From: D37C17 sp964551815
GTDB taxonomy: Bacteria > Fidelibacterota > Marinisomatia > SCGC-AAA003-L08 > D37C17
Assembly (NCBI GenBank): GCA_964551815.1
Contig: CAZKEL010000016.1
Coordinates: 1 to 44,275 of the forward strand
Length of the DNA: 44,275 nt
Reading direction: 5' to 3'
Position 1 is the stretch's first letter; every line of letters starts with the position of its first letter. Made by a program: the position numbers and the translations under genes. Below, one piece after another: positions 7,841 through 17,036 of the stretch. The notes below the pieces were generated by a model that saw only the letters and a program-made list of their open reading frames with translations, made no database searches and was not told the origin of the DNA.

Positions 7841-10800
7841 ATGAAATATATACTTTTTTTAGGTATCTTTATCGGTAATGTGCTGATGGGCGGCAAAATT
7901 GAACATGCACGGGTTGTCGCCTCTAATATAGAATCTACCACCATCAATTTCAGTATAGATGATTTTCAGCTGGTGCCTGTATCCACAGATAAAGGCAGCA
8001 TGTACGCTGTTCATCTGGAAAATGGTGCTTCTATGCTGGAAAAAGGTGCCCCGGATATTCAAAAAATAACCCGGTCTATAATAATTCCTGATGGGGCTGA
8101 TATGAAAGTTGAAATACTTTCGTCAGATTATACCGATTATGAAAATATTGAAGTTGCTCCCTCAAAAGGAAACTTCTCCAGATTAATTAATCCTGCTAAT
8201 GTGAATCGTGAATTTGGCGTAGTTTATAATGAGGATGCCTTCTTTCCTGGAAATCTTGCCAACCTGCAGGCTCCCTATATTCTCCGTAATTTAAGAGGAA
8301 TGGCTATTGACTTTCATCCCATTCAATACAACCCTGTACAAAATATTTTACGGGTCTATCATAACATTGAGGTTAGAGTTTATGCAGAAGGGGAGAGCAT
8401 TACAAATGTACTCCACCGCAAAAGTACTACCCAGAACCTTGCCAGTGAATTTTCACATATTTACGAGAATCATTTCTTAAACTACAGCAATGATGACCGT
8501 TTTGAATATTTAGAAGATAAAGGGAATTTCCTCATTATATCCCATGGCTCATTCATCCAGGCTATGCAGCCTTTAGTGGATTGGAAGAACCGGAAAGGGA
8601 TCCCCACGGAAATTGTAAATGTGAATGATATTGGAAGCAATGCCACCACAATAAAAAATTTTGTTGCAGAATATTATGAAGAAAATGGATTAACCTTCCT
8701 TTTACTGGTCGGTGATGCCGCCCAAATACCATCCACTTATATCAGTGGTTCAGCATCTGACCCTAATTTTGGCTTTATAGAAGGAAATGATTCCTATGCT
8801 GAAGTAATTGTAGGCAGATTTTCTGCTGAATCACCCAACCATGTTGCCACACAGGTTGAAAGAGCGATAAATTATGAAAGATATCCTGAAGCAGGCGCAG
8901 ACTGGTATTCTTCCGCTCTGGGTGTTGCCTCCAACCAAGGCCCCGGATTTGGTGGTTATACCGATGATGATTTTAACGAGTTAGTATTAAAACCCATACT
9001 ATTAGACTTTACTTATGATGCCTACCAGGGTATATATGACGGTTCAGGAGGCACTCTATCACAAGGAGTCACTGCTATAAATAACGGTGTAAGTATCATA
9101 AATTATACCGGTCACGGCTATCAACAGGGTTGGGGTAATGGTGCTCCCCTCAGTAACTCAGATGTGGATAATTTAACCAATACCAATATGCTGCCCTTTG
9201 TCATTACTGTTGGCTGTAATGTTGGGGAATTTGATGATTACTTATCCTTCGGGGAAGCTTGGCAGAGAGCAACCCATAATGGCGAACCTTCCGGAGGGAT
9301 TGCCCACATGGGTTCCACCATCAGTCAATCCTGGGAACCTCCCATGCACGGACAGTATGGGATGAATCTCATTCTGACAGAAAGTTATGAGAACCATATT
9401 ACCCGTACACTAGGTGGAATCTCAACTAATGGTTGTATGTATATGAACGATGCACAAGGCTCAAATGGAATCAATGAAACTAATTATTGGACTTATTTTG
9501 GTGATCCTACTACTGAAGTGAGAACGGCAGCACCTTCTGCATTAAATATTTCTCATGATGGTGCCATTGTATTGGGACAATCAGAATTTTCCATCAGTAC
9601 CGGAGCATCAGGGGCCACGGTTGCCTTGTCTCAAAATAATGAACTGCTTGCCTTCGCTTATGCAGACGATAATGGTTATGCAGAGCTTGATCTGGATGAT
9701 TTGGACTTGGTTCCCGGTGATTATGATTTGGTAGTAACCGCTTTTAATGCATTCCCACATGAAGCGACCTTATCAGTTATCGCTCCCGAAGGACCGTATG
9801 TTACGATGGATTCTTACTCAATAACCAACAATGAAAATGGTAATGCAGATTTTGGAGAAACTGTTACCTTAACTGTATTGGTGAATAATGTTGGGGTTGA
9901 CAATGCAACTAATGTAACCGGAAGCGTATCCATTGAGGATGACTATATTACTCTAAATTCAGGTACACTTAATTTTGGAACAATTCAGGCAAATGGATCT
10001 GCTAGTTCTACCGGAGTATCTTTTGCTGTATCCCATCTTACCCCTGATGCACATAATGCCAATTTTACGGTAAACTTTACAAGTAATGAAGGCAGCTGGG
10101 AAGGGAATTTCTCTGTACCCATTCATGCACCTGTATTTACTGTTTCTGACCCTTCCTATATTGACAATGGTCAGGATGGTGTATGGGATCCAGGTGAAGA
10201 AATTCAACTCTCCCTCAATCTTAATAATGAGGGGTCTGCTGATCACCATGATTATCCTGGTGTGTATTTATCAACTAACAGTCCCCATGCAACTATTGAC
10301 CCTAACTACGAATATTTCTGGTTTTATGGCATTATGGCAGGGCAGTCTTCTCTAACAAATTTCCCTGTAACAGCAAATGCTTCTGCCAATACCGGAACCG
10401 AAGTTGAATTTACCGCCTGGGGATTGGAAATGGATTGTGTGCAATATTCCACCCCCTGCATTCAGGGAGAACCTTTTACTTTCTCACTTACCATAGGGTT
10501 GCCGGTGAATGAAGACTTACATGAGCCACTGAATCTTACTGCAACCCCCAACGATGCTGTAATTGACCTTGCATGGGATGAACCCTTTACCTGCCCTGAA
10601 GGATATTTTGCAGATTGTATTGGCCAATGTATTGAGGACTGGTACGAAGCCTGGATTGGTGACGGACTCTGCGATGATGGTACTTGGGATGTGTATTTTA
10701 ACTGTGAAGAATTTAATAATGACGGTGGTGACTGTGGTGATGTACTCACTTGTGAAGACCAGGGAATGGTAACCTGCCCCAATGGAGAATGTGAACAGTA

Positions 10801-12046
10801 TGAAGAAGATTGCCCCGATACTGCGTGTGAGGCTGGCTATGTTGATGACTGTTCAGGTGATGGTGACTGCTGTCCTGAATCTTGGATTGGTGATGGCTAT
10901 GCAGACTGCGAGGATCAAGCCTATGGTTGTGACCTCTCCTGCTATGATAACGATGGTGGCGACTGCGGGGCACGTGATCACTTATCTGACACAGGAAAAA
11001 TGGATAAAATGTACCCCAGTAGGGTAAATTATGATTTTTCAGATGTAGTTATTGTTCCTAAAGGAGACAGGGAGGTAGAAGGGTACTTTGTCTTTAAAGA
11101 CGGAACCTATATCGCCTATTCTAATGATTTAGACTATTCCGATAGTGAAGTTTTAGGTGGGAATGAATATTGTTATCATATTACAGCTGTGTACGATGAA
11201 GGTCAGTCTGGTCCGTCAAATACTGCCTGTGCAGTAGCTGAAGGATTTGGATGTTTTTCAGGTGACTTAAATTGTGATGAAACAATTAATATTCTTGATA
11301 TTGTAATTATGGTCAATATGGTTCTGGGAGAAGAGGAACCAAACCTTGATACTGCAGACCTGAATGGCGACGGCATTATTAATATATTAGATGTTATAAC
11401 TCTCGTAAATCTTGCTTTGGGTAGTCGTTCTGTTGATGTGGGCGAGTCTATAGGTTCAAAAGCAACTATCCTGACTTCTGCTGAGGCTGTTTCCCTCACT
11501 GCTGATGGTAATATTGCTGGTTTCCAGTTAACAGTGAAAGCTGAGCACTTAGAGATCAATCATGACTTACCTCTGACTATTAAATCAGCTAAAGTGAATG
11601 ATGCTTATGTTATTATCGGCTATGGGGTATCAGGTGAAGTATTAAACGGAAATCATCCGACTGAATTATTTAATGCTAAAAATGGCTATGAAATTACTTC
11701 AGCTTTAATTGCCAATGAGACTTCTCAAAGTATGCAGGTAAATATGTCTAAGGCTGTATCGCCAATGGCTTTTGAACTTAACCAGAACTTCCCCAATCCA
11801 TTTAATCCTTCCACTGATATTAGTTTCAGTGTAGGCAGTGAGGATTTCATCAGCCTGAATATTTACGATATTCAGGGCAGACTGGTTCGCTCTCTTATTG
11901 AGAATGGTTTAACACCAGCGGGGACATATTCCTATACTTGGAATGGATTAAATGAGCAAGGTACTCAGGTTCCCTCCGGTATGTACCTTTACAAACTGGA
12001 AAGTAATGAACAGACCATCACTAAAAAAATGGTATTAATGAAATAA
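7841..12046 (+). CDS. Gingipain-like C25 cysteine peptidase with LNR-like, dockerin-like and T9SS modules
   Basis: A 1401-residue secreted peptidase. After a signal peptide and a propeptide-like region (about 20-200) comes a C25 catalytic domain (about 220-560). The probable dyad is His425 in NYTGHGYQQGW and Cys459 in TVGCNVGEF; their 34-residue spacing is close to that of gingipain R. Beta-sandwich repeats with N-x-G-x-x-x-x-x-G-E follow. A Cys-rich part has two Notch/LNR-like units (about 938-964 and 1015-1043), each WIGDG...C...NDGGDCG. A dockerin-like pair (about 1141-1195, NILDIVIMVN and NILDVITLVN) precedes a complete T9SS sorting domain ending KKMVLMK. It is expected to be exported, matured and held at or released from the surface, where it degrades proteins. 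Substrate specificity cannot be read. A strong terminator follows. Confidence 0.9.
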   Translation: MKYILFLGIFIGNVLMGGKIEHARVVASNIESTTINFSIDDFQLVPVSTDKGSMYAVHLENGASMLEKGAPDIQKITRSIIIPDGADMKVEILSSDYTDYENIEVAPSKGNFSRLINPANVNREFGVVYNEDAFFPGNLANLQAPYILRNLRGMAIDFHPIQYNPVQNILRVYHNIEVRVYAEGESITNVLHRKSTTQNLASEFSHIYENHFLNYSNDDRFEYLEDKGNFLIISHGSFIQAMQPLVDWKNRKGIPTEIVNVNDIGSNATTIKNFVAEYYEENGLTFLLLVGDAAQIPSTYISGSASDPNFGFIEGNDSYAEVIVGRFSAESPNHVATQVERAINYERYPEAGADWYSSALGVASNQGPGFGGYTDDDFNELVLKPILLDFTYDAYQGIYDGSGGTLSQGVTAINNGVSIINYTGHGYQQGWGNGAPLSNSDVDNLTNTNMLPFVITVGCNVGEFDDYLSFGEAWQRATHNGEPSGGIAHMGSTISQSWEPPMHGQYGMNLILTESYENHITRTLGGISTNGCMYMNDAQGSNGINETNYWTYFGDPTTEVRTAAPSALNISHDGAIVLGQSEFSISTGASGATVALSQNNELLAFAYADDNGYAELDLDDLDLVPGDYDLVVTAFNAFPHEATLSVIAPEGPYVTMDSYSITNNENGNADFGETVTLTVLVNNVGVDNATNVTGSVSIEDDYITLNSGTLNFGTIQANGSASSTGVSFAVSHLTPDAHNANFTVNFTSNEGSWEGNFSVPIHAPVFTVSDPSYIDNGQDGVWDPGEEIQLSLNLNNEGSADHHDYPGVYLSTNSPHATIDPNYEYFWFYGIMAGQSSLTNFPVTANASANTGTEVEFTAWGLEMDCVQYSTPCIQGEPFTFSLTIGLPVNEDLHEPLNLTATPNDAVIDLAWDEPFTCPEGYFADCIGQCIEDWYEAWIGDGLCDDGTWDVYFNCEEFNNDGGDCGDVLTCEDQGMVTCPNGECEQYEEDCPDTACEAGYVDDCSGDGDCCPESWIGDGYADCEDQAYGCDLSCYDNDGGDCGARDHLSDTGKMDKMYPSRVNYDFSDVVIVPKGDREVEGYFVFKDGTYIAYSNDLDYSDSEVLGGNEYCYHITAVYDEGQSGPSNTACAVAEGFGCFSGDLNCDETINILDIVIMVNMVLGEEEPNLDTADLNGDGIINILDVITLVNLALGSRSVDVGESIGSKATILTSAEAVSLTADGNIAGFQLTVKAEHLEINHDLPLTIKSAKVNDAYVIIGYGVSGEVLNGNHPTELFNAKNGYEITSALIANETSQSMQVNMSKAVSPMAFELNQNFPNPFNPSTDISFSVGSEDFISLNIYDIQGRLVRSLIENGLTPAGTYSYTWNGLNEQGTQVPSGMYLYKLESNEQTITKKMVLMK

Positions 12047-12069
12047 TTCTATCACCATATTTTATGGCT

Positions 12070-12102
12070 AAAAAACGAGGAGCTTGCTCCTCGTTTTTTT
12101 TT
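12070..12102 (+). terminator. Rho-independent terminator
   Basis: ACGAGGAG and CTCCTCGT form an 8-base stem around a 4-base loop (CTTG), flanked by an A run and a run of nine Ts. A strong terminator 25 bases after the C25 peptidase stop; the flanking A/T runs could let it act in both directions. Confidence 0.93.
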
Positions 12103-12144
12103 AATTCAGATTTTTATTATATTTTGTCATGTATTTAAACATGA

Positions 12145-12158
12145 GGGTAAATTTTCCC
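12145..12158 (+). promoter_or_regulatory. Shared motif GGGTAAATTTTCCC, copy 2
   Basis: Identical to 7686-7699 and lying 47 bases before the korA start. It is immediately preceded by another small inverted repeat, CATGT/ACATG (12129-12144). Candidate operator of the korA operon; inferred only from the repetition. Confidence 0.35.
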
Positions 12159-12204
12159 GGAGTATTTCAGCTCAAATCTTCAATTTTAATTAAATACAGG
12201 AATA

Positions 12205-14052
12205 ATGAGTACGGTAAAGAAAAAAATATCCGAAGTGGATGTAGCTACCATACGATTTGCCGGTGACTCCGGTGATGGTATGCAGTTAACCGGTAACCAG
12301 TTTTCAGATAATACAGCTATATTTGGCAATGATCTGGCAACCCTTCCTGACTTCCCTGCTGAAATAAGGGCACCCAAAGGAAGTCTGGCTGGTGTGAGTT
12401 CGTTTCAGCTGCAATTCAGTAATAAAGACATACACACTCCCGGTGATGACCTGGATGTATTAGTAGCCATGAATCCCGCAGGATTAAAAGTTCATCTGGG
12501 TGACCTGAAGGACAATGGTATGCTCATTATTAACACAGCCAATTTCACTCCGAAAAACCTTCAATTGGCAGGCTATGAAGAAAATCCGCTGGATAATGAA
12601 ATTCTTCTGGAGGGTTATCAAGTAGTGAAGGTGGATATGACAAAATTGGTAACCACTGCACTGAAAGATTCGGGACTGACCTCTAAATTGATGGTACGCA
12701 GTACCAATATGTTTGCTCTGGGGCTCCTGTACTGGCTCTATGGCAGAAGTATGGACTCCTCCATTGAATTTATTCAGAAGAAATTTGCCAAAGCACCGGA
12801 AATTGTAGATGCGAATATTAAAGCCTTGAATGCAGGCTATTATTATGGCGAAACTCTGGAAATCATAAAAACTACCTATAAGGTGAACAAGGCAGAATTT
12901 AAGAAAGGGAAATACCGCAATATTATTGGTAATAATGCCCTTGCTTTGGGACTCTTAACCGCTGCACAACGCTCAGGGTTAGATTTATTTTACGGAGGTT
13001 ACCCCATTACTCCTGCCAGCGATATTCTCCATTATCTTGCCCAATATAAAAGTTTCGGGGTAAAAACCTTTCAGGCAGAAGATGAAATTGCCGGTGTTGT
13101 AAGTGCAATAGGTGCGGCTTTTGCAGGAGATCTTGCAGTCACGGCAACCAGTGGTCCTGGTATTGCCTTAAAATCTGAGGCATTAGGGTTAGCTGTTATT
13201 ACAGAACTTCCTTTGGTGGTTATCAATGTTCAAAGGGGAGGTCCTTCTACTGGGCTGCCTACCAAAACAGAACAATCTGATTTGAATCAGGCTATGTTTG
13301 GCAGAAACGGAGAAGCACCCATGGTAGTTTTAGCGGCGGCTACTCCTGCAGATTGTTTCAATATGGCGTATGAAGCCTGCCGTATTGCCTTAAAATATAT
13401 GGTGCCTGTCATTCTATTATCTGATGGATATATAGCCAATGGTTCCGAACCGTGGAAAATTCCTGAAGTAAAATCATTATCCCAAATCAAGACCAGGATT
13501 GTAAATAAAAGTAATGGTTTTGCCCCCTTTGACCATGGCAATGAAGACCTGGCAAGGCCCTGGGCACTACCGGGAACGCCGGGTATGGAACACCGCGTAG
13601 GCGGTCTTGAAAAGTGGGATGAGAGCGGCCATGTAAGTTATGACCCTCAAAATCACCAGTACATGGTAGAACTCCGTCAGAAAAAAGTGGATGTGATTGC
13701 TAACGATATTACACCTGCTAAAGTTTTCGGAAAAGAAAACGGAGAGCTATTAGTTATTGGATGGGGTGGTACACATGGTGCTTTGCGGTCCGCTGTTGAA
13801 ACTGCCCAGGATGCAGGTATGTCAGTTTCCCATCTCCATCTTCGCTATTTGAATCCTTTACCTGCAAACCTGGGAGAGGTTTTAGTTAAGTTTCATAAGG
13901 TTTTAATTCCTGAATTGAACCTGGGACAGCTATCCACCATCATTCGTTCTAAATTTCTGGTAGATGCTGTCAGTTTGAATAAAGTGCAGGGTAAACCATT
14001 TACGCAAACTGAAGTCTTAAATAAAATAACTGAATTAGTGGAGGGTGCTTGA
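12205..14052 (+). CDS. korA: 2-oxoacid:ferredoxin oxidoreductase, fused gamma-alpha subunit
   Basis: A 615-residue protein with the fused layout of 2-oxoglutarate-type enzymes. Residues about 12-200 are the gamma domain (RFAGDSGDGMQLTG near the start, then FPAEIRAPKGSLAG). From about 235 comes the alpha pyrimidine-binding domain (YGGYPITPASDIL, AEDEIAGVVSAIGAAFAG, TSGPGIALKSEALG, NVQRGGPSTGLPTKTEQSDL). With KorB it oxidatively decarboxylates a 2-oxoacid, probably 2-oxoglutarate, to the CoA thioester while reducing ferredoxin; it can run in reverse for CO2 fixation. Cytoplasmic. The substrate assignment rests on the family and on the fumarase neighbour; related branched-chain oxoacid enzymes share this layout. 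AGGA precedes the ATG, and korB begins just after its stop. Confidence 0.93.
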   Translation: MSTVKKKISEVDVATIRFAGDSGDGMQLTGNQFSDNTAIFGNDLATLPDFPAEIRAPKGSLAGVSSFQLQFSNKDIHTPGDDLDVLVAMNPAGLKVHLGDLKDNGMLIINTANFTPKNLQLAGYEENPLDNEILLEGYQVVKVDMTKLVTTALKDSGLTSKLMVRSTNMFALGLLYWLYGRSMDSSIEFIQKKFAKAPEIVDANIKALNAGYYYGETLEIIKTTYKVNKAEFKKGKYRNIIGNNALALGLLTAAQRSGLDLFYGGYPITPASDILHYLAQYKSFGVKTFQAEDEIAGVVSAIGAAFAGDLAVTATSGPGIALKSEALGLAVITELPLVVINVQRGGPSTGLPTKTEQSDLNQAMFGRNGEAPMVVLAAATPADCFNMAYEACRIALKYMVPVILLSDGYIANGSEPWKIPEVKSLSQIKTRIVNKSNGFAPFDHGNEDLARPWALPGTPGMEHRVGGLEKWDESGHVSYDPQNHQYMVELRQKKVDVIANDITPAKVFGKENGELLVIGWGGTHGALRSAVETAQDAGMSVSHLHLRYLNPLPANLGEVLVKFHKVLIPELNLGQLSTIIRSKFLVDAVSLNKVQGKPFTQTEVLNKITELVEGA

Positions 14053-14054
14053 AC

Positions 14055-15071
14055 ATGGCAAGTACAGATAGCCAAACTTTAACTCGTCAGGATTTTGTAT
14101 CAGATCAGGATGTGCGCTGGTGTCCAGGCTGTGGTGATTACGCCATCCTTGCTCAGGTACAAAAATTATTTCCTGATCTTGGTATTCCTAAAGAAAAGTT
14201 TTTAGTCGTATCAGGGATCGGCTGCTCCAGCAGATTCCCCTATTATATGGATACTTACGGTTTCCACTCAATTCATGGGCGGGCACCTGCATTGGCATCG
14301 GGAGCCAAACTGGCAAATCCTGACCTATCGGTCTGGGTGGTTACAGGCGACGGTGATGCAATGAGTATTGGAGGGAATCACTTCATCCATGTCATCCGCA
14401 GGAATATTGACATGAACATTTTAATGTTTAATAACCGGATCTATGGGTTAACCAAGGGGCAGTATTCCCCCACTTCAGAATTGGGTAAGAAAACCAAGTC
14501 CACGCCAATGGGTTCACTGGACTATCCATTTAATCCGCCCCAGTTAGCTTTAGGTGCCAGTGGTACTTTCATTGCCAGAGCCATTGACCGTGAACAAAAA
14601 CACATGGGTCCTATTTTAGTTGAGGCCTCCAGGCATAGGGGTACCTCCTTTGTGGAAATTTATCAGAACTGTAATATCTTCAACGATGGCGCTTTTTCTG
14701 ATCTCACAGAAAAAGAAACTAAAGCGGAAACCCAACTAATACTGGAAGACGGGCAGCCTATGCTTTTTGGTGTAGGAAAATCTAAGGGATTAATCCTGGA
14801 AGGTTCTAAATTCAAAGTAGTAGAATTAGGGTCAAAATACAGTACTGATGATATTCTGGTACATGATAAAGAAGATAAAAATCTGGCCATGCTTCTCAGT
14901 GAAATTACTTATGATCCTGAACTGCCAGTTCCTATAGGTATATTATATCAGGAAGAAAAACCAACCTACGAAACCATGATGACAGATCAAATTAAGGAAT
15001 CTGTAAAGACAAAAGGAAAAGGTGATCTGGATGCATTATTTTTTGGAACTAATTCGTGGATAGTAGAATAA
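14055..15071 (+). CDS. korB: 2-oxoacid:ferredoxin oxidoreductase, beta subunit (TPP-binding)
   Basis: A 338-residue partner of KorA. ATG at 14055 is chosen over a TTG at 14049 because GGAGGG (14040-14045) is better spaced to it. Cys23 and Cys26 (WCPGCG), Cys57 (GIGCSS) and a later Cys in EIYQNCNIF match the usual [4Fe-4S] ligands. The thiamine diphosphate/Mg motif is GDGDAMSIGGNH (from about residue 98), followed by NNRIYGLTKGQYSPTS, which is typical of KorB. It carries the thiamine cofactor and the cluster that passes electrons to ferredoxin. It starts two bases after the korA stop, so translation is probably coupled and the subunits made together. Confidence 0.95.
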   Translation: MASTDSQTLTRQDFVSDQDVRWCPGCGDYAILAQVQKLFPDLGIPKEKFLVVSGIGCSSRFPYYMDTYGFHSIHGRAPALASGAKLANPDLSVWVVTGDGDAMSIGGNHFIHVIRRNIDMNILMFNNRIYGLTKGQYSPTSELGKKTKSTPMGSLDYPFNPPQLALGASGTFIARAIDREQKHMGPILVEASRHRGTSFVEIYQNCNIFNDGAFSDLTEKETKAETQLILEDGQPMLFGVGKSKGLILEGSKFKVVELGSKYSTDDILVHDKEDKNLAMLLSEITYDPELPVPIGILYQEEKPTYETMMTDQIKESVKTKGKGDLDALFFGTNSWIVE

Positions 15072-15084
15072 AAGGGAGATAATT

Positions 15085-15615
15085 ATGTATGATATATTTG
15101 ATGATGAATTAACTGAAATGTACAAATCCGGAAAAGAAGATCCCAATCTGGAATCGGCTATTTCTCCTAATGACCCTCTTGAATCTCTCACCCAGGAAAA
15201 GTTTATTGTACTGGATGAAACTGCTACATTAAGAGAAACTATAGATAAAATTCAGCAGTTCCATGTGGGCTGTGTCCTTTTGGAGAAAAACGGGAAATTA
15301 TCCGGAATTTTCACGGAGAGAGATATCGTTCAAAAAGTGGTAGGCAATCGTCATGATCTTGAAAAAGAAATGGTACTCACCTTCATGACTAAACATCCTG
15401 ATGCTCTCCACCTAAAGGATCCTATTGCTTTCGCTCTTAATAAAATGATTTCAGGGGGGTATCGTCATATTCCCATTGTGGATGAAGACAATAAACCCAT
15501 TGGCGTTATAGCCATGCAGGATATCATCAACCATTTAGGCAATCACTTTTTTGAAGATATATTAAACCTGCCTCCTACACCTCTGAGGAACCAAGATCAA
15601 CGCGAAGGCGGTTAA
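15085..15615 (+). CDS. CBS-domain pair protein
   Basis: A 176-residue protein with two CBS motifs, about residues 45-100 (FIVLDETATLRETIDKI ... GIFTERDI) and 105-160 (HPDALHLKDPIAFALNKM ... HIPIVDED ... GVIAMQDI). CBS pairs bind adenine nucleotides and sense energy charge, usually in partner proteins. It has no other domain, so it probably acts in trans. It lies 13 bases after korB with a good ribosome site (GGGAG), inside a run of central-carbon genes, which suggests an energy-sensing role for that set; this is inference. The acidic N-terminal 35 residues look disordered. Confidence 0.88.
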   Translation: MYDIFDDELTEMYKSGKEDPNLESAISPNDPLESLTQEKFIVLDETATLRETIDKIQQFHVGCVLLEKNGKLSGIFTERDIVQKVVGNRHDLEKEMVLTFMTKHPDALHLKDPIAFALNKMISGGYRHIPIVDEDNKPIGVIAMQDIINHLGNHFFEDILNLPPTPLRNQDQREGG

Positions 15616-15645
15616 CCCCCCAATTTATTTTCTTTCTGATTATTT

Positions 15646-17031
15646 ATGAGAACTGAAAAAGATTCAATGGGAGCTATGCAGGTTCCTGATGATGCCTATT
15701 ATGGAGCTCAAACTCAGCGTGCTGTAGAAAACTTCCCCGTAAGTGGTATAACCCTCTCTCCACCTATGGTAAGAGCCCTTGGGATTATAAAGAGATCGGC
15801 AGCCGTAGTCAATCATAAACTCGGCAAGCTGGACGAAAAACGAAAAAATGCCATCTTACAGGCAGCTGAAGAAGTGATTGAGGGGAAGTTTAATGCTCAA
15901 TTCCCAATAGATATTTACCAGACTGGTTCCGGCACTTCCAGCAATATGAATACCAATGAAATTATTGGCAACCGTGCCAGTGAACTTATGGGTGGTAAAC
16001 TTGGGTCCAAGGAGCCGGTACATCCTAATGACCATGTGAACTATGGGCAGTCCAGCAATGATGTTATTCCTACTGCCATTCATATTGCAGCAACTCTTGA
16101 AATAAAGAACTCTCTTCTCCCTGAATTGACTGCATTAGCGAAAGAGTTGAAAAAAAAATCCACAGAATTCTCATCAGTTGTTAAAATTGGCAGGACCCAT
16201 TTGCAAGATGCCACTCCCGTTACTTTAGGCCAGGAATTTTCAGGGTATGCACAAATGGTTGAAAATGGTATCACTCGGCTGAACCATGCACAGATTCTAT
16301 TATCAGAATTAGCCCAAGGCGGAACAGCAGTGGGTACGGGAATTAACACCCATCATGAATTTGGCAAATTAATGGCTGATGAAATCAGTAACTATACAGG
16401 AGTGACCTTTACTGAAGCTGCCAATCATTTTGAAGCCCAGGGTGCACAGGATGCGGCTGTGGAAACTTCCGGGGTATTGAAAACCATTGCAGTATCTTTG
16501 TCAAAAATTGCTAATGATATTCGCTGGCTGGGGTCAGGCCCTAGAGCTGGACTAGGAGAAGTTATCCTCCCGGCAGTTCAACCAGGCTCTTCCATCATGC
16601 CGGGGAAAACCAACCCGGTAATTTGTGAGTCCATGATTCAAGTATGTGCCCAGGTTATTGGCAATGATGCTGCTATCACCCATGGAGGACTAGGCGGTGT
16701 ATTTGAACTGAATCTCATGCTGCCGATGATAGCTCACAATCTCACCAACTCCCTTACTATTTTAGCCAATGCCAGTAAAATGTTCACAGAGAAATTAATT
16801 ATGGGCTTAAAGGCTAATGAGCAAAAATGTTTTGGCTATATTGAAGGTAGTCTGGCAATGTGCACCTCTTTGGCTCCGGTAATAGGCTATGATAAAGCAG
16901 CAGCCATAGCATATAAAGCCTACGAATCTGGTAAAACAGTCAGGGAAATCGCGCTGGAAGAAAAAGTATTAAACCCTGATGAACTGGCAGAATTATTAAA
17001 CCCTGAGAGTATGACAAAACCCAATAACTAG
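15646..17031 (+). CDS. fumC: Fumarate hydratase class II
   Basis: A 461-residue protein of normal FumC length. The lyase-superfamily signature GSSIMPGKTNP starts at about residue 314. The substrate-binding stretches TGSGTSSNMNTNE (from about 92), NYGQSSNDVIPT and GRTHLQDATPVTLGQE are all present; the last includes the catalytic-site His. It interconverts fumarate and malate in the TCA cycle, forward or reductive, without an iron-sulphur cluster. The start at 15646 gives the family-typical DSMGAMQVP opening, although no clear Shine-Dalgarno is seen. The gene lies 30 bases after the CBS gene and 5 bases before the PBP gene. The fumarase/KorAB grouping fits one TCA-related operon. Confidence 0.96.
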   Translation: MRTEKDSMGAMQVPDDAYYGAQTQRAVENFPVSGITLSPPMVRALGIIKRSAAVVNHKLGKLDEKRKNAILQAAEEVIEGKFNAQFPIDIYQTGSGTSSNMNTNEIIGNRASELMGGKLGSKEPVHPNDHVNYGQSSNDVIPTAIHIAATLEIKNSLLPELTALAKELKKKSTEFSSVVKIGRTHLQDATPVTLGQEFSGYAQMVENGITRLNHAQILLSELAQGGTAVGTGINTHHEFGKLMADEISNYTGVTFTEAANHFEAQGAQDAAVETSGVLKTIAVSLSKIANDIRWLGSGPRAGLGEVILPAVQPGSSIMPGKTNPVICESMIQVCAQVIGNDAAITHGGLGGVFELNLMLPMIAHNLTNSLTILANASKMFTEKLIMGLKANEQKCFGYIEGSLAMCTSLAPVIGYDKAAAIAYKAYESGKTVREIALEEKVLNPDELAELLNPESMTKPNN

Positions 17032-17036
17032 GCGGG

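Noticed and set aside
10746..10973. His/Ser-rich minus-strand frame
   Set aside because: It is the reverse of the Asp/Gly/Cys-rich LNR region of the C25 peptidase and therefore a composition artefact.
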